Source: Alphaproteobacteria bacterium (GTDB lineage Bacteria; Pseudomonadota; Alphaproteobacteria; Caulobacterales; Hyphomonadaceae). From it: a DNA stretch of 64,000 nucleotides. The notes under the pieces were generated by a model. That model did not search any database. It worked only from the letters and a program-made list of their open reading frames with translations, and was not told where the DNA came from. A program made the position numbers and the translations under genes. This document shows positions 1 through 10,958 of the stretch, one piece after another; the stretch's first letter is position 1, and the number at the start of each line of letters is the position of its first letter. The stretch is taken from NCBI GenBank assembly GCA_016125405.1, contig WGLW01000023.1, positions 163,118-227,117 on the forward strand. The letters run 5' to 3'.

Positions 1-2
1 GC

Positions 3-584
3 GTGGTGGCGGCGATCCGGCAGAACTCCGCGGCGGACTATTCCGCCATGAGCCTCGCCATGATCGGCATTTCGATTCCAACCTTCGTGACGGGACCGTT
101 GCTGTCGCTGGTGTTCGGCGTTTGGCTCGGCTGGTTCGCCGCCGGCGGGCTCGATCTCGGGCGGATGAATTTCTACAATCTCTTCCTGCCGATCCTGACG
201 CTCGCCCTGCCCCAGATCGCCATCATCTCACGCCTGATGCGCGCTTCGATGATCGAGGTGCTGAAGAACAACTTCATCCGCACGGCGCGCGCCAAGGGGC
301 TATCGGAAATGCGCATCCTGCTGCGCCACGCGGCGCCGGCCGCCATCCTGCCCGTCGTGTCCTATCTCGGGCCAGCGACCGTGGGCATCATCACCGGGTC
401 GGTGGTGGTGGAGCGCGTCTTCGGCCTGCCGGGCGTGGGCCAGTCCTTCATCGACGGCGCCATCACGCGCGATTATCCCCGCGTGATGGGGACAGTGATC
501 CTCTATGGCGGGCTGATCATCATCTTCAATTTGATCGCCGACATTCTCTATGCCGTGCTTGATCCCAAGGTGCGGTACGAATGA
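3..584 (+). CDS. oppB: ABC transporter permease, OppB/DppB type (5' end cut by window)
   Basis: Binding-protein-dependent permease signature (IIEVLKNNFIRTARAKGLSEMRILLRHA...P) and C-terminal DPKVRYE; overlaps the next permease by ATGA. Confidence 0.85.
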   Translation: MVAAIRQNSAADYSAMSLAMIGISIPTFVTGPLLSLVFGVWLGWFAAGGLDLGRMNFYNLFLPILTLALPQIAIISRLMRASMIEVLKNNFIRTARAKGLSEMRILLRHAAPAAILPVVSYLGPATVGIITGSVVVERVFGLPGVGQSFIDGAITRDYPRVMGTVILYGGLIIIFNLIADILYAVLDPKVRYE

Positions 585-1486
585 CCCTGACGGCGGCGAC
601 CCATTCCGAGAAGTCGGCCCTGATGGAATCGGCGGCGGTGAAAGGCCGTTCGCTGTGGGAGGATTCGCGGCGGCGGCTGCTGGCCAACAAGGCGGCGATG
701 GCTGGCTTCGTCGTGCTGGGCCTGCTGGTGATTATCGCGATCTTTGGTCCGTTTGTCTGGCCGCACAAATTCGCGACGCAATACCGCGATGCGCTGTCGC
801 TTCCGCCGACCTGGAAAGACCTGCACATCCTCGGCACCGACATCTATGGCCGGGACATGGTCGCCCGCGTGATGGTGGGGCTTCGGATTTCGTTAACAGT
901 CGGCGTCGTCGCCACGTTCGTCAGTCTCGTGATCGGCGTCGCATGGGGCGCCATCGCGGGTTTTGCCGGCGGGCGCATTGACCAGCTGATGATGCGCACC
1001 GTCGACGTGATCTACGCCATGCCGTACATCTTCTTCGTCATCCTGGTGACGGTGGTGTTCGGCCGGTCGATCTTCCTGATCTTCCTCGCGATCGGCGCGA
1101 TCGAATGGCTGACCATGGCGCGCATCGTGCGCGGCCAGACGCTGATGCTGAAGCAGAAGGAGTTCGTCGAGGCGGCGCGCGCGGCCGGCGTGCGGCCCAT
1201 CGGACTGGTGGTGCGCCATATCCTGCCGAACCTGCTTGGACCGGTGGCGGTCTATGTGACGCTGACGATTCCGGTGGTGATCCTGCAGGAAAGCTTTCTC
1301 TCCTTTATCGGCCTTGGCGTGCAGGAGCCGCTGACGTCGCTCGGACGGCTGATCTCGGAAGGCCAGCGCGAACTTGGCCATCCCTGGATGCTGTTTGTGC
1401 CCGCGGTCACGATGGTGATCACGCTGTTCAGCCTGAACTTCATCGGCGACGGCCTGCGCGACGCGCTGGACCCCAAGGACCGCTGA
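581..1486 (+). CDS. oppC: ABC transporter permease, OppC/DppC type
   Basis: EAA-loop-like motif (VEAARAAGVRPIGLVVRHILPNLLGP), C-terminal FIGDGLRDALDPKDR typical of OppC. Confidence 0.9.
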   Translation: MTLTAATHSEKSALMESAAVKGRSLWEDSRRRLLANKAAMAGFVVLGLLVIIAIFGPFVWPHKFATQYRDALSLPPTWKDLHILGTDIYGRDMVARVMVGLRISLTVGVVATFVSLVIGVAWGAIAGFAGGRIDQLMMRTVDVIYAMPYIFFVILVTVVFGRSIFLIFLAIGAIEWLTMARIVRGQTLMLKQKEFVEAARAAGVRPIGLVVRHILPNLLGPVAVYVTLTIPVVILQESFLSFIGLGVQEPLTSLGRLISEGQRELGHPWMLFVPAVTMVITLFSLNFIGDGLRDALDPKDR

Positions 1487-1496
1487 GCAATCTGCC

Positions 1497-1943
1497 TCAG
1501 GGGACTTTCGCGTTGGCGCCGTCCATCTCGACCAGGCCCATTCGGTTGCCGGCGGGATCGAGGAACAGGCCGAGAATGACAACGCCCTTCACCTCGAAGC
1601 GCGGCGTCTGCACCTGTCCTCCATGGGCGACAACCTGCTCCAGCGCCTCGGTCACATCCGGCACACCGATATAGATGACCTTCTCCGCAGGGTCCTGCCG
1701 GATGGCGCCGTTTAGCGGCGGGGTCACGGCGACCGACACATTGCCAGCGGGGCCTGCCGCCCAGCCGAAAACTTCACTGTAGAAGGCCGACAGCGCCTTC
1801 GCGTCCGGGCCTGCAAGATCAAAGAAAACGATGGGCGCTGGCATGGCGTCTCCTCTGCCGGGTTGTTGTGAGGTCGCTGCGCCGGCCGCGAGGACCGAGG
1901 CGGCGGCTATGAGAAGAAAAAGCAGGACCGATCGCTGGGTCAC
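1497..1943 (-). CDS. VOC/glyoxalase-like domain protein with N-terminal signal-like segment
   Basis: IVFFDLAGPDAKALSAFYSEVFGW ... LGLFLDPAGNRMGLVE pattern of VOC proteins. Confidence 0.75.
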   Translation of the reverse strand: MTQRSVLLFLLIAAASVLAAGAATSQQPGRGDAMPAPIVFFDLAGPDAKALSAFYSEVFGWAAGPAGNVSVAVTPPLNGAIRQDPAEKVIYIGVPDVTEALEQVVAHGGQVQTPRFEVKGVVILGLFLDPAGNRMGLVEMDGANAKVP

Positions 1944-2482
1944 GCAGACACCTGGCGCGCCGGCATGAAGCGGCTGTTTCGCAGGAGCGCCGCGGAGATC
2001 AGCGAGATCACGACGCCAACGGGAAAAATCTCGATGAAGGTCATCGGCCAGCGATAGAGCGGGTTGGCGTAGTTCCGGACGAACTCGGACATCTGGGCCG
2101 TGATCGTCGCCAGCTCCTCGGGAGAGGCGCCTTTTGCGCGCGCCGATTCGATCATCGCGGAGGAGTACGAAGCAGCGAAGCCATACTTCGTCACCGCCAG
2201 GGAGAGCTCCCAGCCGGCGACGTAGATGACGCCAGCCACCGCGCTGATCGCAAGGCCGACGCCAAAGGCCGGGAAGAATTTGATGACGCCGCCCAAGCGT
2301 TTGTCGCGGTGCTGCTTGACGCCGACGAAGACCGCGCTGAGGGCGACAATCATGGTCGCATAGCCCAGAAACAGGCCGCCCTCGAATGTCTTGCCATTCG
2401 ACCAGATCATCACCTCCACCACCATGGGCACGGCGACGATCAATCCGGCGATAAAGCCAAATACGAGAATTGTGCGGATCAT
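1940..2482 (-). CDS. DUF4199-like membrane protein
   Basis: Four hydrophobic segments; MIRTILVFGFIAG...GYATMIVALSAVFVGVKQHRDK resembles DUF4199; internal Met chosen as start. Confidence 0.65.
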   Translation of the reverse strand: MIRTILVFGFIAGLIVAVPMVVEVMIWSNGKTFEGGLFLGYATMIVALSAVFVGVKQHRDKRLGGVIKFFPAFGVGLAISAVAGVIYVAGWELSLAVTKYGFAASYSSAMIESARAKGASPEELATITAQMSEFVRNYANPLYRWPMTFIEIFPVGVVISLISAALLRNSRFMPARQVSA

Positions 2483-2607
2483 TGGACTCCCCCTCAGAAG
2501 ACCTCCAAATCGACCCCGGATTGGACGCCGCCGCAATCGCCCAAAAGGGTGACCGGGGGCAATTCGCCCGAATTATCGAGCGTTACATGGCGGGTTACGC
2601 AACTACG

Positions 2608-3057
2608 CTAGCGGATCAGGCCCAGCTCACGCGCCCTCATCACCGCCTCTGTCCGCCGCGAGACGTCGAGCTTGTCGTAAAGGCGGCCGACATGCGTTTT
2701 CACGGTGTTGGGCGAGACTGCGAGGCTGGCGGCAATCTGCTTGTTGGACTGGCCTGCGGCGATCAAGCCGAGGACCTCGAGTTCTCGAGTGCTTACGCCG
2801 AGGCTGGCGACGGCCTGGGGATTACCGTCAAACGGGAGGCCTTTCGTCGCCGGCCGGCGGAACAGCCGCGCACCCAGCCAGATGCCGAGTGCCGTGAATG
2901 CGAGGGCGACCAGACCGACATAAATCGCTACCGGATAGACGCGCGCAAGGTAGCTGTATTCCAACCACTGGAGAGCAAGGGCGCCGACCGCCAGGCCCGC
3001 GCCATACAGGATGATGGTGGTCCACATGGCCTTCGACGGTCGCGCCCGCATTCGCAT
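2608..3057 (-). CDS. LuxR-family HTH regulator with two N-terminal TM segments
   Basis: C-terminal LSTRELEVLGLIAAGQSNKQIAASLAVSPNTVKTHVGRLYDKLDVSRRTEAV; hydrophobic N-terminus. Confidence 0.85.
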   Translation of the reverse strand: MRMRARPSKAMWTTIILYGAGLAVGALALQWLEYSYLARVYPVAIYVGLVALAFTALGIWLGARLFRRPATKGLPFDGNPQAVASLGVSTRELEVLGLIAAGQSNKQIAASLAVSPNTVKTHVGRLYDKLDVSRRTEAVMRARELGLIR

Positions 3058-3063
3058 GGAGCC

Positions 3064-4371
3064 TTACCCTGCCTGTCCGGGCGAGGCGACCGCCTCCAGC
3101 CGCTGGCCTGTGGCGCGCGTCCGCGCTCCAAGGCGCACAGGCAACGTGTTAACCCCGCGCATGCCCATCCGCTTGATGTAGTCCAGCCTGTCCGGATCGA
3201 TGACCGAGAGGTCGGGATAGCGGGCATAGAGGCAATGGAGCGCGCTCTGCGCCTCGACCCGGGCAAGCTGCTGGCCCAGGCAGAAGTGAATGCCCGCGCC
3301 AAAGGCCAGATGCGGGTTCGGGAACCGCTCGAGCCTCAGCTTTTGGGGGGCCTCAAACACGGCGGGATCTGCATTGGCGGTTGAAAGGCAGGCCATGACC
3401 ACCTGTCCGCGTTTCAGCCGCTGGCCGAAGAAGTCTGCGTCGCGCGCCACATAGCGCGGCTTGGTCGCCTGCACCGCCGTTACGTGGCGCGCCAACTCCT
3501 CTACCGCGCGTTCCGTCCGGCCCGACAGGTCCGCCAGCAGCCACGCCTTCTGGTCAGGATTGGCGTCGAGATCGACGACGGCGCCGCTGACAAGGTGTGT
3601 GGTGGTTTCAAAACCGGCGACGAGAAGAAGCAGGACCATCGCAATTAGTTCGTCAGCATCGAGCTTGTCGCCATCCTGTTCGGCCTGCACCAGATCGCTG
3701 ATCAGGCCGGGGCGCGGCGAACGCCGCACCTCCTCGATCTGGCGGCGGACATAGGCGGTCATGCGCTTGACCGCGCCGAGCGCGTTGAAGAGGCCGAGGA
3801 AGCCCGACAGGCCGGCGATCGAGGCGGTCCATTGGGAAAAGATTTCACGGTCACTGTGCGGCAGGCCGAGCAGCTCGCAGATGACCTCCAGAGGCAGGCG
3901 ACGGGAGTACTCCGTCGCGAGGTCGACCTGATCGATCCCTTCGAACCCATCCAGAATGCGATCGGCGGCCGCCTCTATCTGCGGACGCATGTCCTGCACG
4001 CCGCGCCGGCGGAAGGCCTGGTCGACCAGCTTGCGGAGGCGCCGATGGTCCGGCTCATCCTTCAGCAGCATGTTGTTCATCAGGAGCCGCAGCGAAGACG
4101 GCAGCCAGCGCGGGTCGACGCCCCCGGCGCCGGACCTGCCAGCGCGCCTGCCCTCCTGCACGAAAAGCTCGTTGTCCTTCAGCATCGCCGCGACAGCCGC
4201 GTGCGAGGTGGCGAGCCAGACGCGGCCCACGAACGGCATTTTCACAGGGATGACCGGCCCCGCAGCGAGCGCCCGAGCCAGGGCCGGATAAGGCGCCGCC
4301 TTGAGTTCAGCCCCCGTGAGGTCAAAGCCAACCGGCTGGTCGATCCTGTAGACGGGGGCTGCGGAGGTCAT
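3064..4371 (-). CDS. cytochrome P450
   Basis: Heme motif FGAGIHFCLGQQLAR, I-helix AGFETTTH, K-helix EELARH. Confidence 0.93.
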   Translation of the reverse strand: MTSAAPVYRIDQPVGFDLTGAELKAAPYPALARALAAGPVIPVKMPFVGRVWLATSHAAVAAMLKDNELFVQEGRRAGRSGAGGVDPRWLPSSLRLLMNNMLLKDEPDHRRLRKLVDQAFRRRGVQDMRPQIEAAADRILDGFEGIDQVDLATEYSRRLPLEVICELLGLPHSDREIFSQWTASIAGLSGFLGLFNALGAVKRMTAYVRRQIEEVRRSPRPGLISDLVQAEQDGDKLDADELIAMVLLLLVAGFETTTHLVSGAVVDLDANPDQKAWLLADLSGRTERAVEELARHVTAVQATKPRYVARDADFFGQRLKRGQVVMACLSTANADPAVFEAPQKLRLERFPNPHLAFGAGIHFCLGQQLARVEAQSALHCLYARYPDLSVIDPDRLDYIKRMGMRGVNTLPVRLGARTRATGQRLEAVASPGQAG

Positions 4372-4372
4372 G

Positions 4373-4918
4373 TCAGTTCAGCCTCTGCACATGAATGGCG
4401 GCGGACTTGCCGATCTTCAGCATGAAGCTGCCCAGCGCCGCCTTGCGGATTTCGGCGGTCCACGGCGGATCGCCGATATGGTGAATGCCGACCGTATCGG
4501 TCTGCTTCCACACCTGGCCGTTCTGCATGGTGAAAACCATATAGCCGTCGCCGCTGGTCTCGATCGAACGGACCGGAAGCGACACGCGATCGACGGACGC
4601 GCCTTTGTCCTTTTCGCGCTTCGCCTGTTTCTCCGGCTTGCTGGTCACCGGCGCCGTCAGCGCGGATTCGGATGACGACCTGCTTCCAAAGGATTCGGCG
4701 GGGGTCGGCTGCGGCGAGGCGGCCGCCTCGGCGGCGTGGGCGGCTTTCAGGTCTGGCGTGAGCGCATCGAAGCAGGCGTGACGCCGGCCCGCGTCGGGGA
4801 TGTCTGCACAGGCGTAAACCTTCGACATCAGCGCCTCCTGTGCGTGAGCAGGCGCGGGACAGACGGCGAACATGGCGCCGGCGGCGATGGCCAAAAGGGA
4901 GGCGGAAGCGAGACGCAT
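4373..4918 (-). CDS. hypothetical secreted protein
   Basis: Signal-peptide-like N-terminus; intact ORF packed against the P450 gene. Confidence 0.6.
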   Translation of the reverse strand: MRLASASLLAIAAGAMFAVCPAPAHAQEALMSKVYACADIPDAGRRHACFDALTPDLKAAHAAEAAASPQPTPAESFGSRSSSESALTAPVTSKPEKQAKREKDKGASVDRVSLPVRSIETSGDGYMVFTMQNGQVWKQTDTVGIHHIGDPPWTAEIRKAALGSFMLKIGKSAAIHVQRLN

Positions 4919-5045
4919 TGGTCAAACTCTCTCAACTGGACGCGAGCAGGTGCTAATTCCTTTCGCAGTGGCGCACTCTGACGCTAGTTTCGCCTCCGGG
5001 AAAGGCCGCGCCAGTATTGAGACGCGGCGTCAAGGAGTGGATTGA

Positions 5046-6677
5046 ATGCAGTTTACCCGGAAAGCCTTCGTCATCTCGATGTCGGCTGCGTTTCTTGCGC
5101 TCGGCGCATGCGGCGGCCCCAGCGGCGGAGGAAGCCAGGTTTCGCGTGAGGAGCAGCTGCGCCGCGGCGTGAACGCCAACCCGGACTCGGTCGATCCGCA
5201 CAAGGCGCAGGGCACCTGGGAGAACGACATCATCGGCGACATGTTCATCGGCCTGTTCACCGAGGACGCCGCATCCAAGCCGATCCCCGGCGTGGCGGAA
5301 AGCTGGACCACATCGGAAGACGGCCTCACCTGGACGTTCAAACTGAAACACACAAACTGGTCGGACGGCGTGCCGCTGACGGCGAACGATTTTGTCTTTT
5401 CGCTGCGACGGATGCTGAACCCCAAGACGCTTGGCGCCGTCTATGCCTCGATCCTCTATCCGATCAAGAACGCGCAGGCGGTAAACTCCGGCAAGATGCC
5501 GCCTGAACAACTCGGCGTGCGCGCGGTCGACGACTACACGCTGGAGATCCAGCTCGAAAATCCGATGCCTTACCTGCCCGCCCTGCTGAAGCACTACACC
5601 GCCTATCCGGTGCCGCAGCATGTGGTCGAGAAATACGGCGACGACTGGACGCGGCCCGAGCACATCGTCGTCAATGGTCCCTACAAACTGGTCGAATGGC
5701 GCTCGGGCGATTACCTGCGCTCGGTGAAGAACGACGCCTTCGCCGACGCCGCCAACGTCTGTTTCAAGCAGATCATCTATTTCACCCAGTCTGACCATGA
5801 CGCGATGGTGCGCCGCGCCCAGGCGGGCGAAATCGACATGAACAGCTCGTTTCCCAGCGGGCAACTTGCCGAGACGGAACAGAAACTGCCGGGCTGGCCG
5901 CGTGTGTCGCCGATGATGGCGACGACCTACACGGTCACCAACACAACCAAACCGCCATTCGACGACAAGCGCGTCCGGCAAGCGGTGGCGATGGCTGAGG
6001 ACCGCGAATACATCACCAAATCCATTCTCAAGGGCAGACAGATACCGGCCTACAATTTCGTGCCACCGGGCATGAATGGCTATCCGCATCCGGCCGAGTT
6101 CCGCTGGAAGGACGAACCGCGCGCCCAGCGCCTGAAGGAGGCGGTGGCGCTGCTGCAGCAGGCCGGATATGGCCCCGACAAGCCGCTGGAATTCGAATAT
6201 CTCTACCGCGCCTCAGGCGACAATCCGCGCATCGCGCCGGTGCTGCAGGCCAACTGGCAGGATATCGCGCCCTGGGTGCACCCGCAGATCCGCCAGGTGG
6301 AGACCAAGGATCTCTACAAGCAGGAGCAGGAACAGGACTTCACCATCGCGGATTCCGGATGGGTGGTGGACTACAACGACCCCTACAACTTCCTCTACCT
6401 GATGGATTCGCGCACCGGCCCGATGAACTACGGCCAGTACAAAAACCCGGCCTATGACGACCTGCTCGACAAGGCCCTTAAACAGACCGACACGGCTGAG
6501 CGGACAAAGTATCTGGAACAGGCCGACCAGATGATGCTGGATGATACGGCGGTGATCCCGCTGCTGACGCGCGTGACGCAGGACATCGTCAACCCGGATA
6601 TCACGGGCTATGTCGACAACATCGAGGACATTCACCGCAGCCGGTATATGTGCCGGAAAGGCCTGAAGGCGGGTTGA
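5046..6677 (+). CDS. oppA: peptide ABC transporter substrate-binding lipoprotein (SBP family 5)
   Basis: Lipobox-like LALGACGG; RRGVNANPDSVDPHKAQGTWENDIIGDMFIGLFTEDA typical of OppA. Confidence 0.92.
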   Translation: MQFTRKAFVISMSAAFLALGACGGPSGGGSQVSREEQLRRGVNANPDSVDPHKAQGTWENDIIGDMFIGLFTEDAASKPIPGVAESWTTSEDGLTWTFKLKHTNWSDGVPLTANDFVFSLRRMLNPKTLGAVYASILYPIKNAQAVNSGKMPPEQLGVRAVDDYTLEIQLENPMPYLPALLKHYTAYPVPQHVVEKYGDDWTRPEHIVVNGPYKLVEWRSGDYLRSVKNDAFADAANVCFKQIIYFTQSDHDAMVRRAQAGEIDMNSSFPSGQLAETEQKLPGWPRVSPMMATTYTVTNTTKPPFDDKRVRQAVAMAEDREYITKSILKGRQIPAYNFVPPGMNGYPHPAEFRWKDEPRAQRLKEAVALLQQAGYGPDKPLEFEYLYRASGDNPRIAPVLQANWQDIAPWVHPQIRQVETKDLYKQEQEQDFTIADSGWVVDYNDPYNFLYLMDSRTGPMNYGQYKNPAYDDLLDKALKQTDTAERTKYLEQADQMMLDDTAVIPLLTRVTQDIVNPDITGYVDNIEDIHRSRYMCRKGLKAG

Positions 6678-6700
6678 CACCGCCCCAGGCTGACCCTGGC

Positions 6701-7599
6701 CTACATGGGCGCGTCGGACTGGATGTCCTGCGGCTTCTTGTCGTCGCCCGGCTGTACCATCGGCGCGCCCTGCCCGCGCAGCGACTGGGCGACATCGTTC
6801 AGCAGCGTGGTGACGCGCTGGGCGTTGGCGCCCATGTCGGGACCCGGGTTGCGACTGGTGGAGCGAACATCGATGCGCGAGCCCTCGCCCTGCGGCGTGA
6901 CGCGAACGGCGATATCGGACGCAAGACCGTACCAGCGGCTGTAGTGGACCGCTTCGAGTTCGCCGTCCGGCGGGCTCGAGCGCATCACGTTCCAGCCCAG
7001 CCGCTTTGCCGCCACTTCCACGGCCACCGTGGCTTTCGCTGGCGGAACACCAACGAGAAGCGGCTTGAGGTCATAGGCGCCGGCCTGGGCTTCGGCGAAC
7101 GTCTTGCCCGCCCAGTGGCCGGATGTCGGCGGCAGCACGCCATCGTCGCGGATCGGCGCGGCGCCGGCGTCCTCGCGGCTTTGCAGCGTGACGACGCTGA
7201 AGGCGACGGGCCGCGACCAGTCGGTCTGCACGTCGTGAATAGGGGGCAGCGAGGCCCGCAGGGATTCATCCGCATAGATGTTGAAGCCGATGAACAGCGC
7301 CGCCGTCAGCCCTGCAATGCCGGTGATGACGCCGCGCGAGCTGCGGGCGAAGGCGCTCGCCACAAGCCCTGCTGCAACGACCACGCCCCCGGCGATGGCG
7401 ACATACTTTGCGATCCGCTCGATGCCCGCCGTCGCAGGCTCCAGCGCCAGCACGTGCACGCGATAGAGCGCCGGACCCGCCAGCAGCACCAGAACCGAAG
7501 CGAGCGTCAGCGCAACGCCGGCGACGAGGAGAAAGAGCCGCACTCGCCCCCTGGGGGGCGCGACGGCGGAGCCGACCGGCGCCCCGGTTGCAGCTTCCG

Positions 7600-7603
<4 letters not shown>
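6701..7603 (-). CDS. DUF1499-domain membrane protein
   Basis: DVQTDWSRPVAF ... IDVRSTSRNPGPDMGANAQRVTTLL typical of DUF1499; N-terminal TM segments. Confidence 0.75.
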
Positions 7604-9360
<1,757 letters not shown>

Positions 9361-9432
9361 GTATTGTTGCGCTGTTCAGGGCAGTTTAGTCGTGACGCCG
9401 TCTAGGAGCAATCGCGAGGGGGGATTTAGCGC

Positions 9433-10416
9433 ATGAAGCAGCTTGTTTTTGCCGCGCTTCTTGTGGTCGCAGCCTGCGGACGGGCGCCTGATCCGACAGC
9501 AGGCGCCTCAACGGCGGCGATTGCCGGCGCCGCCGCCGCGCCTGTGGCCCCCGATGCCCCGGCGATGGCGCGGACCGCGGCGCCGACAAGAACCGACCTG
9601 AAGGGACGGATGGACTGCCTGAGGGATCACGGCGGCATTGTCGTGATCGGCCATCGCGGCGGGCCGACACGCGATTATCCCCCAAATGCGCTTGAATCCC
9701 TGAAGCGGACCTTTCACGCAGGTACGCACGGCATGGAAATCGACGTGGCCCGGTCCAGCGACGGGCGCCTCTATTTGATGCACGACGACACGCTGGAACG
9801 GTCGACGACGGGCTCAGGCACAACAGACGGTCTGAAGTGGGCGGACATTCAAAAGCTCCAACTAAAGACCGGGCGGAAAACGACCGATTTTCATCCCGCC
9901 AGCCTCGAAGCCGTTCTGGACTGGGCGGTGAGCGCGGGCGCGCTGGTCGAGCTGGACCGCAAGTCGTCCGTCTCGATCGCATCCGTCGTGGACGCGGTTC
10001 GCCGCGTCCACGCGGAAAACTCCGTGCTGATGGTGACGTATACGGACGCACAGGCCGAAGCGGTGCACCATGCCGATCCCGGCCTGTTCATCGCAGCGAC
10101 CATTCATTCAGCCAGCCAGCTCGATCGTCTGCTGTCGCATGGCCTGCCCGCAGATCGCCTCGTGGCCTGGACCGGCGACGAGCGGCCCGATCCGGAGTTG
10201 TGGAAAGCGCTCAGGGCGAAAGGCGTACTGTCGGCGTTTGGCACGCTGGGCCCGCGCGGAAAGAGCCTCGACAGCGCGTACTGGTCGGATGGCGACGGAT
10301 CGGAATACACCGACCTGGCCGCCGAAGGACTCGCCTTTGTGGTGACTGATCTTTCTGACAAGGTCTCGCGGCAGCTGGCGCCCGAGATGAAGCAGGCGGA
10401 AAGCTGCGGCTTCTGA
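9433..10416 (+). CDS. glycerophosphodiester phosphodiesterase family lipoprotein
   Basis: IGHRGGPTRDYPPNALES ... MEIDVARSSDGRLYLMHDDTLERSTTG; N-terminal VVAACGR lipobox. Confidence 0.88.
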   Translation: MKQLVFAALLVVAACGRAPDPTAGASTAAIAGAAAAPVAPDAPAMARTAAPTRTDLKGRMDCLRDHGGIVVIGHRGGPTRDYPPNALESLKRTFHAGTHGMEIDVARSSDGRLYLMHDDTLERSTTGSGTTDGLKWADIQKLQLKTGRKTTDFHPASLEAVLDWAVSAGALVELDRKSSVSIASVVDAVRRVHAENSVLMVTYTDAQAEAVHHADPGLFIAATIHSASQLDRLLSHGLPADRLVAWTGDERPDPELWKALRAKGVLSAFGTLGPRGKSLDSAYWSDGDGSEYTDLAAEGLAFVVTDLSDKVSRQLAPEMKQAESCGF

Positions 10417-10958
10417 CCCCCGCAGAATTGACGCGTTGCAGCATGAAGGTTGGGTAATTCATTTCGCGACGCAACAGGAGCGAATTCGGCCCAGCCCGGC
10501 CCTTGTGGAAGGCAGGAAATGCGCGCCGCGCGTCGCTTTGCTCACGAATTCCGACGCCGTCTTGCCCTTTGTGAAACAATTGGCCGCCTTGCCGCAGCTA
10601 TTTGCTCTCGACGATCAGGCCGCACGATCGATATGGGAAGCATGGCGAAGGCGCGTTGAACGGAGTAGCGTGCCTGCGAGTTAACCAGGCTGCGCATCAA
10701 CAGGGCATTTGACGGATGCGTGGCGGATCGTTGGAGGCTGAGAGGGGTCAGCCTTCCGGACTTCGCCTGGGACACGAATCGTGGTCCCGAAGCGGTCTGT
10801 CATTGGTGCGGAGATGGCACAATTGCTGCTCAGGGCATGGGCGAAAAAGGAATTTCGGCGGGGGCTTGCAGCCCAGGCCGTGCGTGAGGCATTTGCCCGC
10901 GGGTTATAACTCCGGGGTCGAAGCCTCATCTCGTGGGACAGAAGTGGGTGTGCTTTAG

